A stretch of DNA of 64,000 nt from positions 36,292-100,291 of the forward strand of contig JAENRP010000155.1 of the NCBI GenBank assembly GCA_024741835.1, in the 5' to 3' direction. The notes beneath the pieces are model-generated. The model ran no database searches. It saw only the letters and a list, made by a program, of their open reading frames with translations, and had not been told where the DNA came from. This document shows, piece after piece, positions 35,580-47,017 of the stretch. The stretch comes from Diplocarpon mali (lineage: Eukaryota; Ascomycota; Leotiomycetes; Helotiales; Drepanopezizaceae). The position numbers and the translations under genes were made by a program. Within the stretch, counting starts at the first letter, position 1, and each line of letters starts with the position of its first letter.

Positions 35580-36700
35580 TTATTTGATTTTAAATGCAAT
35601 TCTATTTGAAATGGTAATAGCTTCCGATTCCGATCGAAATACTAGACCTAGAGACCTCTAACTCTTTCGAAAGAACTAGTAATAATAGTTTAATAATTTA
35701 AAGCTTTACTTTAAAAGCAAAGGTATAGAAATAGCGATTCAAAAGACACTTATTAAATATATAAGAATAGCCCTTTATACTCCCTTTACTAATTCGTCTA
35801 CTTCTACTTTAATAGCTAATATAATTATTAAGGATTTGCTAAATATATTAAATAAGCTTAGCCTAAGAGCTTTAGTAAATAATAATTAAGAATCCTAAAA
35901 GCAGATTTTAAATATAGAAAAGGAGAAGGAGTATAGGCTGGCCTTAGCTAAATGTAAACTTAAGATTAATAAAGGTTTAAGCGATAAAGATTAAGATTTT
36001 ATTTAAGTTTATAATAATGCAAAGATAAGATAGGATACTTTAAAAGTAAAATACTCTTAGATAATTGCCTTTAATACTTAGCATTTGCTATAGTAGATTA
36101 CTTTATTTTAATATAGAAAAGATAAAAATAGTAAGGATATAAATATAAATATAGACTTTGCTTAATCTATACTATATAAAGCAAGAAGGAGAGTAAGAGC
36201 TATAGATCCTAGGATAGCTATGACTTTTAAGGAAACTTAGCTTTTTAATTTCTTATTTAATAACCTCCCTCTTAAGTTCACTATTATAAAACAATCTCTT
36301 TTTATTTAATCTAACCTTAAGATTTATAAGAAGATCGACCTCTTTTAAACTATTGAGCAAGACCTTAAAGGACGCTTTGAATTGGCAAATGCCGCATTAT
36401 AAGGTAATAATAAGCCTAAGAAGAGGAAAGAGCGTAGGATAAGCCCTTAAGCTTATCGGAGATGCTACTTTTATAATAGTACTTATAATATTACTAATTA
36501 TAAAGTTAGAAGGCAATTGATTAATATAGTTACTAGCTTTAATATTAAGAAGTAATTAAAGCAGAAGTTAAGAAGCAAACTGCCCTTATCCTACCGAAGG
36601 CTGCAACTATTAAAGAAAGGCAAAGGAAAAGGCTATTTAGTCAAAACCTTAGCAGATACCTCTAATAATAATAGTAGGTTATCTGAACTTAAATCCACTT
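35580..36700 (+). pseudogene. gag of element F, RIP-destroyed
   Basis: The frame is readable with stops taken as Gln. A zinc-knuckle remnant at about 36463-36504 reads CYFYNSTYNITNYKV, where CX2CX4HX4C has been turned to Tyr and Asn. KQKLRSKLPLSYRRLQLLKKGKGKG follows as a basic tail. Confidence 0.7.
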
Positions 36701-36769
36701 CTAATAATTTAAACGATAATTATAATAAAGATGCTTATATTTTAAAAGCCGATCTTTATAAGATCTTTA

Positions 36770-37130
36770 AATCCGATTAGTATAGTAATATTAATTATAT
36801 AGTATATATAATTGATAAATCCTACCTATTTAAAGGCCCGCTTATTAAAATAAAAAGGCGCTCTATTAAGGTTAGTAGTAGAAGGTTGTATATAGACTCG
36901 ATAGGTATAATAAAGATAAATATTACTAGTATTTCTTTCCTTTTGCAAAATATTCTCCTTATACTTAGCTTAAGTATTAATCTTTTATTTAGCTATAAGA
37001 TCTATATAAAGTTAAATTATATAGGAGTTTTTAATAATCAATTTATATAATTTATAAATAATAATTATAAAGTGATTTTTAAAGTTAAAATCAAAGATGG
37101 ACTTTATATTATTTTAAAGGTGATATTATA
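36770..37130 (+). pseudogene. Copia protease and start of the pre-integrase segment of element F
   Basis: Reads NYIVYIIDKSYLFKGPLI, then VSSRRLYIDSIGIIKIN, then FLLQNILLILSLSINLLF. This is the Copia protease pattern (DSGxxxHM...F and VLxVPxLxxNLLS) with the loop lost. YIILKVIL at the end leads into the pre-integrase segment, which the palindromic array interrupts. Confidence 0.7.
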
Positions 37131-37137
37131 GAAATTA

Positions 37138-37571
37138 ACTCTTAAACTAGACCTATAAGTGGATTCTTTTAAGAAAAGTATACTCTTCGCCTTAATATAA
37201 TTAAGCAAAGGTAAGGAGAATAGATAGACTCTTAAGCTAAGATCGCAAGTGAAATTCGCGAAAATGACTCTTAAACTAAGACTATAAGTGGATTGTAAAG
37301 TATCTTCGAAGATGACTCTTAAGCTAGGATTATAAGTGAATTTAATAGAAATAACTCTTAGGCTAGGATTATAAGTGGATTTTGCAAATTCACTAATAAT
37401 AACTCTTAGGCTAGGATTGCAAGTGAAATTCGCAAATTCATTAAAGATAACTCTTAAGCTAGGACTATAAGTAGATCTTGCCATTTTTAAGAAATCGACT
37501 CTTAAGCTAAGACTATAAGTAGATCTTGCGGTTTTATTAAAATCGACTCTTAAGCTAGGCTTACAATTGGA
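37138..37571 (-). repeat. array of nine 23-bp palindrome units in element F
   Basis: Units start near 37138, 37228, 37266, 37314, 37353, 37401, 37448, 37498 and 37545. From the third on they recur every 39-50 bp, with AT-rich spacers of 16-27 bp. Each unit reads like GACTCTTAGGCTAGG then the RCTATAAGTG/GCAAGTG arm. The unit is a RIP-worn form of the palindrome also found singly in A and A'. On the minus strand the array is an open frame (37104-37484) of repeated SPSLRVIF, but this is probably a by-product. Confidence 0.85.
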
Positions 37572-37639
37572 AAACGGTAATACCTTAAACTACTATTACT
37601 AGTCCTTTCTAACTATTAATAATAAAGTATCGATTAATA

Positions 37640-38580
37640 ATAAGCTATTAAAGCTATTAGAAGCTAAAAGCCTATTAAGGTATTAGCTAATATATAAAAG
37701 ATTCGTATATCTAAGGCTAGAGAAATTGAAGGGCTTATATAAGGTCTTGACCTTAAAATAGAAGATTTAAATACTAAAGGATCGCTTAGTATATTGAATT
37801 TGCAAGCTAATAAAACTTTAAAATTAGATGCGAACTAAGCTTAGTTTATAAAAAGATTCGATACTAGTACTAATATTTATTAATACTGCTAGACTATTTA
37901 TAACTTTAATTAAAGGAAATCATTAGTTTTCTTAAATAGTAGATAATTCCACTTAATAGATATAGACTATTTGCGCTAGGACTAAATCTAAGCTTATAGA
38001 AAAGCTGGAAACTTAGAAAGTGATAAAGGAATACTAGACTTAGTTAAAGCTAATAGCTATTAGGTCTAATAATATATTAGAGATTAAGGCAAAGCTAGAT
38101 AAATAGGTAAAATAAGGAGTTTATTATAAACTAATTATAATATATAAAGGTTCCTATTAAAATAGCATCGCTAAGTAAAGTATTTAGCAAGTAAAGACTG
38201 ACTATTACACTCTATTATAAGATGCTAACTTATTATTGGAATTCTAGGACCTTGCGATTAAAGTAGACGTATACTTGCGAAATAGAATAGGTAATAGACT
38301 AATAGTTAATAGTACTTAAATATTACTATATAAGGCATATTTTGGATAGAAACTAAGCCTAGACTATATCTGCGTCTTTAAAAGTATCTACTACTTCTAT
38401 ATTAGCCTGAAGTCTTAGCCTATAAGTATAAAAAGTAAAAAGCTAATAGACTAAGGTAAAGAGTATATATTTGTTAAGTATATTAAATAGATAATAAAGC
38501 AATAGATAGTATATGCGCTAGATCTAAGGTAAGTAATTATATCCTTAGTAATTGAGTTCGACGAATCTTAAAATAGAGGG
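37640..38580 (+). pseudogene. integrase of element F, RIP-destroyed
   Basis: Starts with the Copia pre-integrase/zinc block (LEKLKGLYKVLTLKIEDL, then LNLQANKTLK). It ends with the diagnostic PYKAYFGQKLSLDYICVF and KEYIFVKYI...VIISLVIEFDES blocks near 38320-38560. The catalytic core between is badly broken. Confidence 0.7.
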
Positions 38581-39129
38581 GAGCTATCCTTAAAGCTTTA
38601 TATACTTAGAGATTCGCAAGGTATACTACTTAATAGTAATACTATTAAGCTGAACTAATAACCCCTTTCTCTTAGCTTAAGCATATTAAGCGTACCTACT
38701 AATCGACGATCTACTAGTTGCCTAAAGGCCGAACAGACTATTCCTATTATTTATAAACTGCCTAAAGTATAGAATAACTTTGATATTATTATTCTTTTAA
38801 TTAAAGTACCTAAGGCAAAGGATATTCCTAAAATAGGTATAAGTAATATAAAGCCTTTACTATTAGAAAGCGGTTCTTTAAATAATAAGCTTATAGAACC
38901 TATAGCTGAACCTACGTCTTTAAAGAGGAATAGAGACTTAGAATCGGAAGATACCTTAGACAAACGCGAGTCTAAGCGTATCTAAGCTATAATAGCGCAT
39001 AGGATCTATAAGCTCGAACTTCAATAGAGCTTCGATAAAGATAATACATTCTTAACCGCTAGGAGGATAATGAAAATCTCTCTTTTAAAGATATATAATA
39101 AAGCTATTAATAATCTAGAGAATAGAGTA

Positions 39130-39920
39130 GTATAGAGTAAGGCAATCTAAAAGGAGATAAGCTCTCTTACTACAAATGGTATATAGATAGAGGAACTGAT
39201 GCTAAAGGATATGAACCTAGTATTAATAAAGTGGGTCTTTATAATTAAGATATATGTAAATAGAACCCTAAAGCGTTATAAAGCAAGGCTTATAGCTAGG
39301 GGCTTCTTCTAATAGTATAAAGAAGACTACTTCGACACATTTGCGCTAATAGTTCGCATAAATACCCTTTGCATATTTATAGCAATAGTAGCCGCTAAGG
39401 ACCTTAAATACAAATAGTATAATATTAAAAATGCATTTACTAAAGCAATTATAAAGGAATGGATTTTTCTCTTTTAACTTAACAGTATTCTTATATGCGC
39501 TGGCCACTCTCTTTATATACTCTGCAGTATCTATAGGCTTAAACAATTAGCCTATGATTAGAACCTCTTATATAGCTTTACTCTAGTAGAAATAGGATTT
39601 ATTTAAAGCTTAGCTGACCCTTATCTATTTACTTATACTAAGCGTAGAATCAAGTTGCTACTATATATTAATAATATTGCTATAGCTATAAAAACAACTA
39701 CTTAATTGGATTGGTTCTTTATAATGATTTAAAAACGTTTTAATACTAAGGATCTAAGGGGAATTTATAAGATCCTTAGAATCTGCGTTATAAGGAACCG
39801 CTTTACTTAAGAACTCTAGTTAGACTAAGAATAGTATATTAAGAAGATCTTAGACTAAATAGGACTCTTCGCTTATGCTTTTAACTTTAAGCTAAAGCGT
39901 ACTCTAATTAAAGGAAAGTA
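39130..39920 (+). pseudogene. reverse transcriptase of element F, RIP-destroyed
   Basis: Reads KWVFIIKI, YKARLIARGFFQQYKEDYFDTFALIVR, FTKAIIKEWIFL, and LLYINNIAIA at 39658-39687 (YVDD expected, NN found). The Copia blocks are in the right order and spacing. Confidence 0.85.
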
Positions 39921-40179
39921 TAATAAGTTAAAGCCTACTAATAAAAATAAGTAAAAAGGAGATTTGAAGAAGTATTAATAGGATATTAGAGTAATTATAT
40001 ATATTATAGTATATATAAGACCAGATATCGCCTTTATTATTAAGCAACTTAATCAGAACCTAAAGGATCTGATAATTCGATATAAGAATATAGTCAAGCG
40101 ACTTAAAAGGTACCTTCGATTGATAATCATATAAAAGGTAAGATATAGACTAATAAAATATATAAGTATAAAGCTTAAG

Positions 40180-40665
40180 GTATATACCGATTCCAACTAG
40201 GCAAATATAAAAGGTTAGAAAAGTATATCTAAAAGTATAGTAGTACTATATAGTAGACTTATATTATAAGAAAGTAGGAAATAGAAATCAGTAGCTATCG
40301 CAAGTACTAAGGCCGAATATATATTAATATTATTAAATTGCAAGTAAGGATTATAGATCGCTTAAGTTTTAAAAGATATAGGTTTTACTAAGTATATTAG
40401 ATAAGATAGGAATTATATTAATCTTTAAGTAAATAATATAAGGGCGATTGCACTTATAAAGAATCTATACTTATATAAGTGATTGAAATATATTAATATT
40501 ACCTACTACTTTATCTACAACCTTATTATAAAGAATAAGTTATTAATCACTTATATTCTAATCGATCGAATAGTAGCAGATGGATTTACAAAGCTATTAA
40601 AGATAGTTGCAAAGTTTAAAGCATTTAAAGATATGCTAAGGTTGCAGAAGATAGTAGGGGCTTAA
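40180..40665 (+). pseudogene. RNase H C-terminus of element F
   Basis: Reads VYTDSNQANIKGQKSISK, SKAEYILI-like, and after 40483 an uninterrupted 60-codon stretch with YINITYYFIYNLI and DRIVADGFTKLL, the classic Copia end block (KHIDIxYHFIR...TxxxxADxFTKPL). It stops with TAA at 40663-40665. Confidence 0.85.
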
Positions 40666-40679
40666 TAGGCTTAAGGATA

Positions 40680-40827
40680 ACTCTTAGGCCTACCTTATAA
40701 GTTAGGTTATATAGTCTTATAAAGGAAAGTTTTTAGATCGACTCTTAGGCCTAGATCGCGAGTTGAGTTATATAGTCTTATAAAGGAACGCTTTTAAGAA
40801 ATTTAACTCCTAATCCCGCCTTACGAA
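40680..40827 (+). repeat. three dispersed palindrome units in the 3' part of element F
   Basis: 23-bp units at 40680-40702, 40741-40763 and (more degenerate) 40805-40827 lie between the RNase H stop and the 3' LTR. The first two are followed by the same sequence (AGGTTATATAGTCTTATAAAGG and a variant of it), so they look like a local 61-bp duplication. Confidence 0.7.
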
Positions 40828-40966
40828 TAGGATTGGTGATTTTAATAGAGGTTGCTATTAATTAATTGTTTTTAATTTAAAGAGATACTTAAGAGTTGGA
40901 TTAGCGCAAAAGGATAGTTATTATTTTCCTAACTGCAGGTCAATCGGAGTAAGGTCTAAGTAAGGG

Positions 40967-41161
40967 TATTAAGATAGGTGATATAGCTATTACTCTAATG
41001 TATTATTATATGACCCTACTGCTTAATCAGTAGGATATTAATATATATATAGCTATAGGGAAGAAAGGGGTAACCTTCCTTCTTTAACTTTTATTAATAT
41101 ATCGACCATCGACCTCTAGAAGCCTCCTTTACCTACTGCGCCGACTCACTTAAGCTCAATA
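40967..41161 (+). repeat. 3' LTR of element F
   Basis: 195 bp. The outer right end is cleaner (GACTCACTTAAGCTCAATA) than the matching inner end of the 5' LTR. The purine-rich AAGTAAGGG lies just left of it as the polypurine tract. Confidence 0.9.
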
Positions 41162-41166
41162 AATAG

Positions 41167-42500
41167 AGATACTCCTATAAGTGGAACTCCTGCTAATAAC
41201 CTATATGCCAATTTAGTAAACTAGCAACTCTTACTCTAAAGCCTAGTATCTATTTTAAAGTATGATATTACGCTTTCCGACGAGGCTATTCAATCTTAGA
41301 CAAGGCTCTAATACTGCGACGTACTACGTTAAGGTAAGACTAAGAGAACTAATACTTAGCAGTAGATCTGGGAGTAGCAAGAGGCGTACTACCTAGTAGA
41401 ATAATACAATCTTCCTAAGATCAAAGGGAGACTAGGAGTTATTGACTTTTTAGACTTAGTTGTAATAAAGATTAATCCGAGTTAGGCGACTCGCTTAAAG
41501 GAGGAAATTATTACTAATAAGCAGATAGGAACCTTATATAAGTACGACTTAATACAGCTAAGCTGCGCCCTGGCGGGCATTGAATCTAATAGAGCGATTG
41601 ATAATAAAGGGCTAGTAGTTTTTACTACTCGAGAGTCTCTCTTAGATGCTGAAACCCCTTCGCAGGCTTTAGCAAGCAGCTCCCGAAATCGCTCTATAAG
41701 CTCCAGAAGGGAGATTAGGCCTAAGTATCCTTATAAAGGCTTTAAAAATCACTATTAAAAGCCTTAGGACTATCGGAAACTGTTATATACTATAAATAGG
41801 CGTAAGAAAAATATAAAGGTTCTCCCCTTGCGAGAGGAGGTCTTACGAATATAAAAGGCATTAAACGCAAGAGACTAGTTCAAAGGTCTTTAAGCATAGC
41901 TTAAGGAGAATGATATTGCGATAATAGCGATTGATAAATTTAAGGAAAAGGCTTTAGCCTTTAAGGAGGATGGTTTAAGCAAAAGGGAGAACTTACTAGT
42001 CTTTATAGTAATAGATCCCTCTGCCTTTAACGCTTTTAAAGAATCGTTTAATATCTACTACCTCTTTAAACTAGAACGCCACCTGCTCTCTTTAAGTACG
42101 CTCCTTAATAATTGCGCAGCTACTTATATTATTAATTTAAAGGATTTACTTATCGCAGGCACCTTTAAGCCTTCTAGCGACTTATAGTAATATATTAAAG
42201 CAAGTACTTCAAGACTCTTAATTATTAAGAAAGGTAATAGATATATAGCAGACTCTCTTCTATAGTATAACGGCTCTCCTATAGGGATAACGCTTTATAA
42301 TATTACTATTATAAAGGAATTTACTACTAATATTATCTTAAAGAGGCTCCTTGCAGATAAGGGTTTTTAATACTCTAGGGTAGACCTTACTTTACGCTTT
42401 AAGAGTATTAGAGACTTTATAAAGTAAGCTCAATTAGAGTATTACTATAATCTCGTTTTCTTTAAATATAAGCCTATTAACTATTTAAATCTTTTAAATA
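41167..42500 (+). pseudogene. gag (second part) and protease of element G
   Basis: Continues the G gag frame after F. A Cys/His-finger remnant reads YKGFKNHY...DYRKLLY near 41735-41790, the position of the CxxCxxxxHxxxxC knuckle. A protease-like track follows (about 42080-42500). Stops are frequent. Confidence 0.55.
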
Positions 42501-42559
42501 TGCTTTAATATAACTTCTTTACTTTAATAGTATTCCCTATAGCTAAAACAATGCTTTAT

Positions 42560-43620
42560 AATAGGTTTTAGTCTAGCTATATACCTACTAGAGTGCGGGA
42601 TAATAACATATATACTTAGCACCTTTACGCTAGCTACTTAAGCGCAAAGGCTCTTTAAGTGCTAGTCAAGTGCACTAAGGGAGTGAAGATCAAGGGAATA
42701 TAAAGGCTGGAGTGCCTTATATATATAGTAGCATCTGCTAAGTAAGTTATTTCTTGCACTACCTTTAAGAACCGATCTCTAAAGCCCTTCTTTAAGATCT
42801 CTTAAGATCTCTTTAACTTTTTAAACAACTTATATAATAGTTGCTTATAAGTTCTTTTAATTAAGGATAAGTATAGTAGTATACTTTAAACGTTCCTATT
42901 AAGATTAAAGGGCAAAGATATAGTTATAAAGGTCCTTTAGGCCTTTAAAGTATAAGTGAAACGCTAATATAGGCTTTTAATTTGCAAGATTAGGCAAGAT
43001 AATAATACTTTAATAATCTCTTTAAGGAAAGACTCTCTTATAAAGTACTAGAAATAGGTAAAAGAGGAGGGAATCGATTTAGAACTTACTCCTACTTATA
43101 TATATTAATTTAATAGAGGCGCAGAGCGAGTAGGAAAGGAGTTGATTAAACGCTTTATTAAAATGAGGATCTACGCCAGGCTTTTAGCAAGCCTTTGGCC
43201 AAAGGTTATAAAGGCTGCTATATACCTTTATAATATCTCCCTACTCGCTAGGAAGAAGATGATCTTACTAAGCGAGACTTTCTATAATTGGTTTAAGTAG
43301 TATTTTCAATTCTATAAGCCGCTGCTTATTAAGCAGATAATAGCAAGCTTAAAGCCCGACTGGAATCGCGTTTATATATATAGTACTTGCGCATACCCTT
43401 TAATTAGAGAGAGGAAGGTAAGGAGGGACTGCTAAACCTTTAAAATTGAACTATAAGGGCACTTAAGTTACTTAATTAGATATATTACCTCTAATGTTTA
43501 TAGAATCTAGGTTCTTATACTTTAGTAAGTAATAATAACTTATAATATCAAATTCGATAAGTCTCTCTTCTATAGTCTAAAAGCTAAGCGTATAAATCCT
43601 ATATTGCGCTAAGAACTTAA
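42560..43620 (+). pseudogene. integrase of element G, RIP-destroyed
   Basis: Reads CTTFKNRSLKPFFKIS near the first block, RLLICKIRQDN for the region after the first Asp, FNRGAERVGKELIKR (normally QNGxxERxNRTL) with the Glu retained, AAIYLYNISLLARKK, and ESKLIIRPN-type sequence at the end. The family gives cDNA integration; this copy is not functional. Confidence 0.7.
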
Positions 43621-44699
43621 GACGACCTTCTAATTGATCGGAAAGGGAGAGGGAGCTTAAGACGCTGAGTTCGAAGGCATTTTCGAAGAATCAAAGCTTA
43701 TTATAAGGCCGAACGCAATCGCTGCAAAAGAAGCCGCTATATAAGAAGAGCCTGCATTATAGACCGATGCTGCTCTATAGCCTCTAATTAATAATATAAA
43801 AGGCCTTAACTTAAATCCAAATCTAAGAGATCCGCTTAGAAACTTAAGGGTAGAAGCAAGCGAATTAGAAGCCACTTCGCCAGTCTTTAAGAAGGCAAAT
43901 GGCGACTAGAGCTTAGGGGTGATGATTTCCTATAGAGGCCCTATTAAAGAAGGAACTATAGACGACTTTAAGGGAGTCTTTAAAGACGAGTTTTATAGGG
44001 TGATTAGCAGATCTCTAGCTACTATTTTATATAAGAATAGAAATGGCTTAAGGGCTTTAAAATAGAGTCTTCGATTATAAAGGCAGGCTTTAGTAAACTC
44101 TAGTAGAAGGCTAGAAGTACTGCTGCTAAGATCTAGGAAAAGCTCTAATAGTCTTATAAGAAGCGACCTAGTAAAAGGAGTAGGCTTTAATAATATAATA
44201 CCTTAAGTTGTAATACTAGCTCAAAGACTATAGGCTTAAGAGATAGAGCTACCTAAACTCTTAAAGGAACCTTTAGTAATAATAAAAATAGAGGAAAAGA
44301 CTTATAGAAAAAAGCGCAAAGAGGAACTCCCTCTTCTTAGGCAAAAGAGGATAAGACGCTTAAGCGTTAAGTAATAGGAGACTTTAAAAGTGTATACTAC
44401 TACTTTAGAGTATATGCTTTCTTAAAGTAATATTAATTTACCCTACTCCTTATATACGTAAGAGTTTATATCGACCTTTTAAGTAAACAAATAGATAAGG
44501 GAGGATAGGAAGGACTATTTGATAGTTTATATAATTATTAAAGCTATAGTTGATAGTTAGGCAAAGGATAGAGCATAGTCTTTTAATCGCCTATAGTATT
44601 AAGGCTCTCTGCCGAAGCCTTTAAAAGGATGGCTAAACTTAGAGAAGCACCCTTTTAATAAACGATTTAAAGAAGGAGGGTACTAGGAGATTAGGAATT

Positions 44700-45330
44700 T
44701 AGAATCTTAAAGTTGCTAGAGAATTATATAAAGGGATTACTTAAAGCTTCTACTAAAACTATTAAAATGGGTTTTTACCTATAAGGTTAATAGCTCTAGC
44801 GAGCTTTTAAAGTGCCGATTATAGCTAGTTATATAAAGGGATCTTTAAGATAAAGCTTCAATTTTCTTAACCTACGCAGCTACGCTTATAATAAGGTCTT
44901 TTAAGGTACTAATAGCGCTTGCCGCATACTTCGATATGAAAGTAAAGCAGTTCGATATTATTAACGCATTTATCAATACTCTTAGAGACTTAAGGAGTGC
45001 TTTAGTCATATGCTTCTTATTAGATGGCTTTAAGCGCCTTAGTATAATAGTAGAACTGGACCGCGCGCTCTATAGGCTGAAAGACTCTCTGGTACTATAG
45101 TATAGGAACTTTATAAGAACGCTTAAGGGCCTTCAACTCGAGCTATTAAGCGAGGAGCCTTATATTTTTATAATAAAGGATCATATAGTCTTTATAGCGT
45201 TTTATATTAATAATATTCAAGTGTTATATAAGGCCTTTAACCTAGATCAAGCGACTCATTTAATTAAAGACCTAAAGAGGGCATATAAGCTTACTATTAT
45301 AGGAGATATCTCCTAGTTCCTTAAAGTAAG
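44700..45330 (+). pseudogene. reverse transcriptase of element G, RIP-destroyed
   Basis: Reads KWVFTYKVNSS, YFDMKVKQFDIINAFINT, VELDRALYRLKDSLVLQYRNF, and FYINNIQVLY at 45200-45229. The Copia blocks are in order, but YVDD is YINN. Confidence 0.88.
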
Positions 45331-45399
45331 GATTATTTAAGATAAGAAGGTAAAGAGGATCTTCTTAGTTTATAATACCTATATTAAGAAGATTGCTTA

Positions 45400-46200
45400 A
45401 AAGTTCGAAGCTAATATAAGGAGAGTGCCTAATACTCTACTATTAAAGAAGGAGTTTATTAAGAACTTAAGGCAAGCTTCCTTAGAAAAGGTAAAGGAGT
45501 ACTAAGAGAAAATAGGCTCTATTCTCTATATGGCAATTATAATACGCCTAGACGTTGCGTTTGCAGCCTTCTAATTATCTTTCTTCCTAACTAATCTAAG
45601 CTTTAAGCACCTCTTAGCCGCGGACTAGACGCTTCGATACCTATATAGTACGCGCTTCTTAGGAATTGCCTATAGCTTTAAGGCTAAGGAATACCAATTG
45701 GTCGCGTCTTTAAATGCTTCTTTTAAAGATAATTAAAAGACCTGCAGATCCTCTTAAGGATACGTCTTCTTCCTATTTAAAGGACTGATTATTTAGAAAG
45801 CGAATCGCTAAGCAACTATTACACTCTCTTTTACTAAAGTAGAACTCTATAGTATAATTTTTATTATAAAGGAGATAATAGCTATAAAACGCCTCTTTAA
45901 GGAGATTCGCATAGACTCCCTCTTTAAATAGAATATATATTATAATAACTAATAAACGATTCGGCTAATTGTTATAAAGAATAAGAAGATTAAGATAAGC
46001 CTTTAATATATTAAAATCAATAATATATAAATCTATTAAAAGTATTAAAGAGGAAGCTTTTAGATAATCTACCTCCCTACTAGGGAAATGCATATAGATA
46101 AGCTTACTAAAAACCTAAACCGCCAGAAGTTTAAAAGCTTCGTTCGTTTATTAAACCTTTAAAGCTTTTAAACAATCGTTTAATAACTTGCACTCGCTAG
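45400..46200 (+). pseudogene. RNase H of element G, end cut close to its C-terminus by A'
   Basis: Reads AIIIRLDVAFAAF, ASLNASFKDN (the first acidic block), RSSQGYVFFL, TKVELYSII and YLPTREMHIDKLTKNL, the end block of Copia RNase H. A' enters about 60 bp after this block. Confidence 0.85.
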
Positions 46201-46448
46201 TAATATAAAACAGAGGGGAGACAACACAAGAATAGGCCTAAGGGAAGACCTAAAAACAAGAGGAGGAAGCACCATAAGCAGGCTCTCTTAGATAAGATGT
46301 TAGGAATAAGTCCTAAGTATAGGGTATATTTAATACTATAGCAATACGCGCTGTCTCTATATATAGAAGATGGCCCTTTTATCCTCTTATCGTCCTACGC
46401 CGATCATATGATATATATTATAAGACCTATCCCTCTTAAGTCTTTATA
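46201..46448 (-). repeat. 3' LTR of element A'
   Basis: 248 bp. The outer (left) edge keeps many CpA sites (ACAGAGGGGAGACAACAC) and the inner (right) edge is mutated (CTTAAGTCTTTATA). Confidence 0.9.
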
Positions 46449-46629
46449 TATATCCTAAATAATAAAAGTAGTAGCCTTTACTACTATTAGTAAAGAATAT
46501 AAAACAATATAGGTTAAGGTAATAGCATATCAATTATTAGCAAACTTTAAGTATAAGAAAACTAATATTTTAAAAAAAACCTAAACTAAGGCTATATTAT
46601 TATTAAAAGTAAAAGAAAAAAAAGAAGAG

Positions 46630-46687
46630 NNNNNNNNNNNNNNNNNNNNNNNNNNNNNNNNNNNNNNNNNNNNNNNNNNNNNNNNNN
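46630..46687. other. assembly gap (58 N)
   Basis: A run of N inside A', 181 bp right of its 3' LTR. True length unknown. Confidence 0.99.
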
Positions 46688-46985
46688 TACCTATAGGCCG
46701 GGCCTAGGAGTTAGAAAACGAAACTAGTAAAACAAATAAATAGGCTATAGAATCGTAAAAACAATTAAAATAGAACTAACTTAGGTATTAGTTTTCCTTA
46801 GTTCTCTTTAAAGGATAGGGAGAACTATCGCCAGATAATACTCTCTTTATAGAACGACTACTTCTTCTTATAGTATTGCTATTAGTATCCGATAAGATAG
46901 GTCTTAGTATTACAAAGGCCTTAGTAGTTTGGGCAAATACTAGTATACTTTAGTAGCTTCTACTAATAGGAAGAGAGACTTATAT

Positions 46986-47017
<32 letters not shown>

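Larger units (their letters stand above)
35015..41161 (+). mobile_element. element F: complete Ty1/Copia retrotransposon inserted in gag of G
   Basis: 6147 bp, two 195-bp LTRs, perfect TSD AATAG (35010-35014 and 41162-41166). Same family as E. Order: gag with knuckle, protease, pre-integrase with a palindromic repeat array, integrase, RT, RNase H. RIP stops occur throughout. It is the youngest or among the youngest layers, since nothing interrupts it. Confidence 0.92.

Noticed and set aside
37104..37484. 126-codon minus-strand frame with repeated SPSLRVIF
   Set aside because: It is the translation of the palindrome array; no independent sign of a gene. The repeat itself is reported instead.
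37138..37571. CRISPR-like array (regular repeats with short spacers)
   Set aside because: The repeats are worn palindromes, spacers are related to each other and very short, the locus is a eukaryotic Copia element, and the same unit occurs singly elsewhere.
43657..43875. 72-codon Ala/Ser-rich minus-strand frame in G
   Set aside because: Antisense to the integrase-RT hinge of G, whose sense strand is the coding one.
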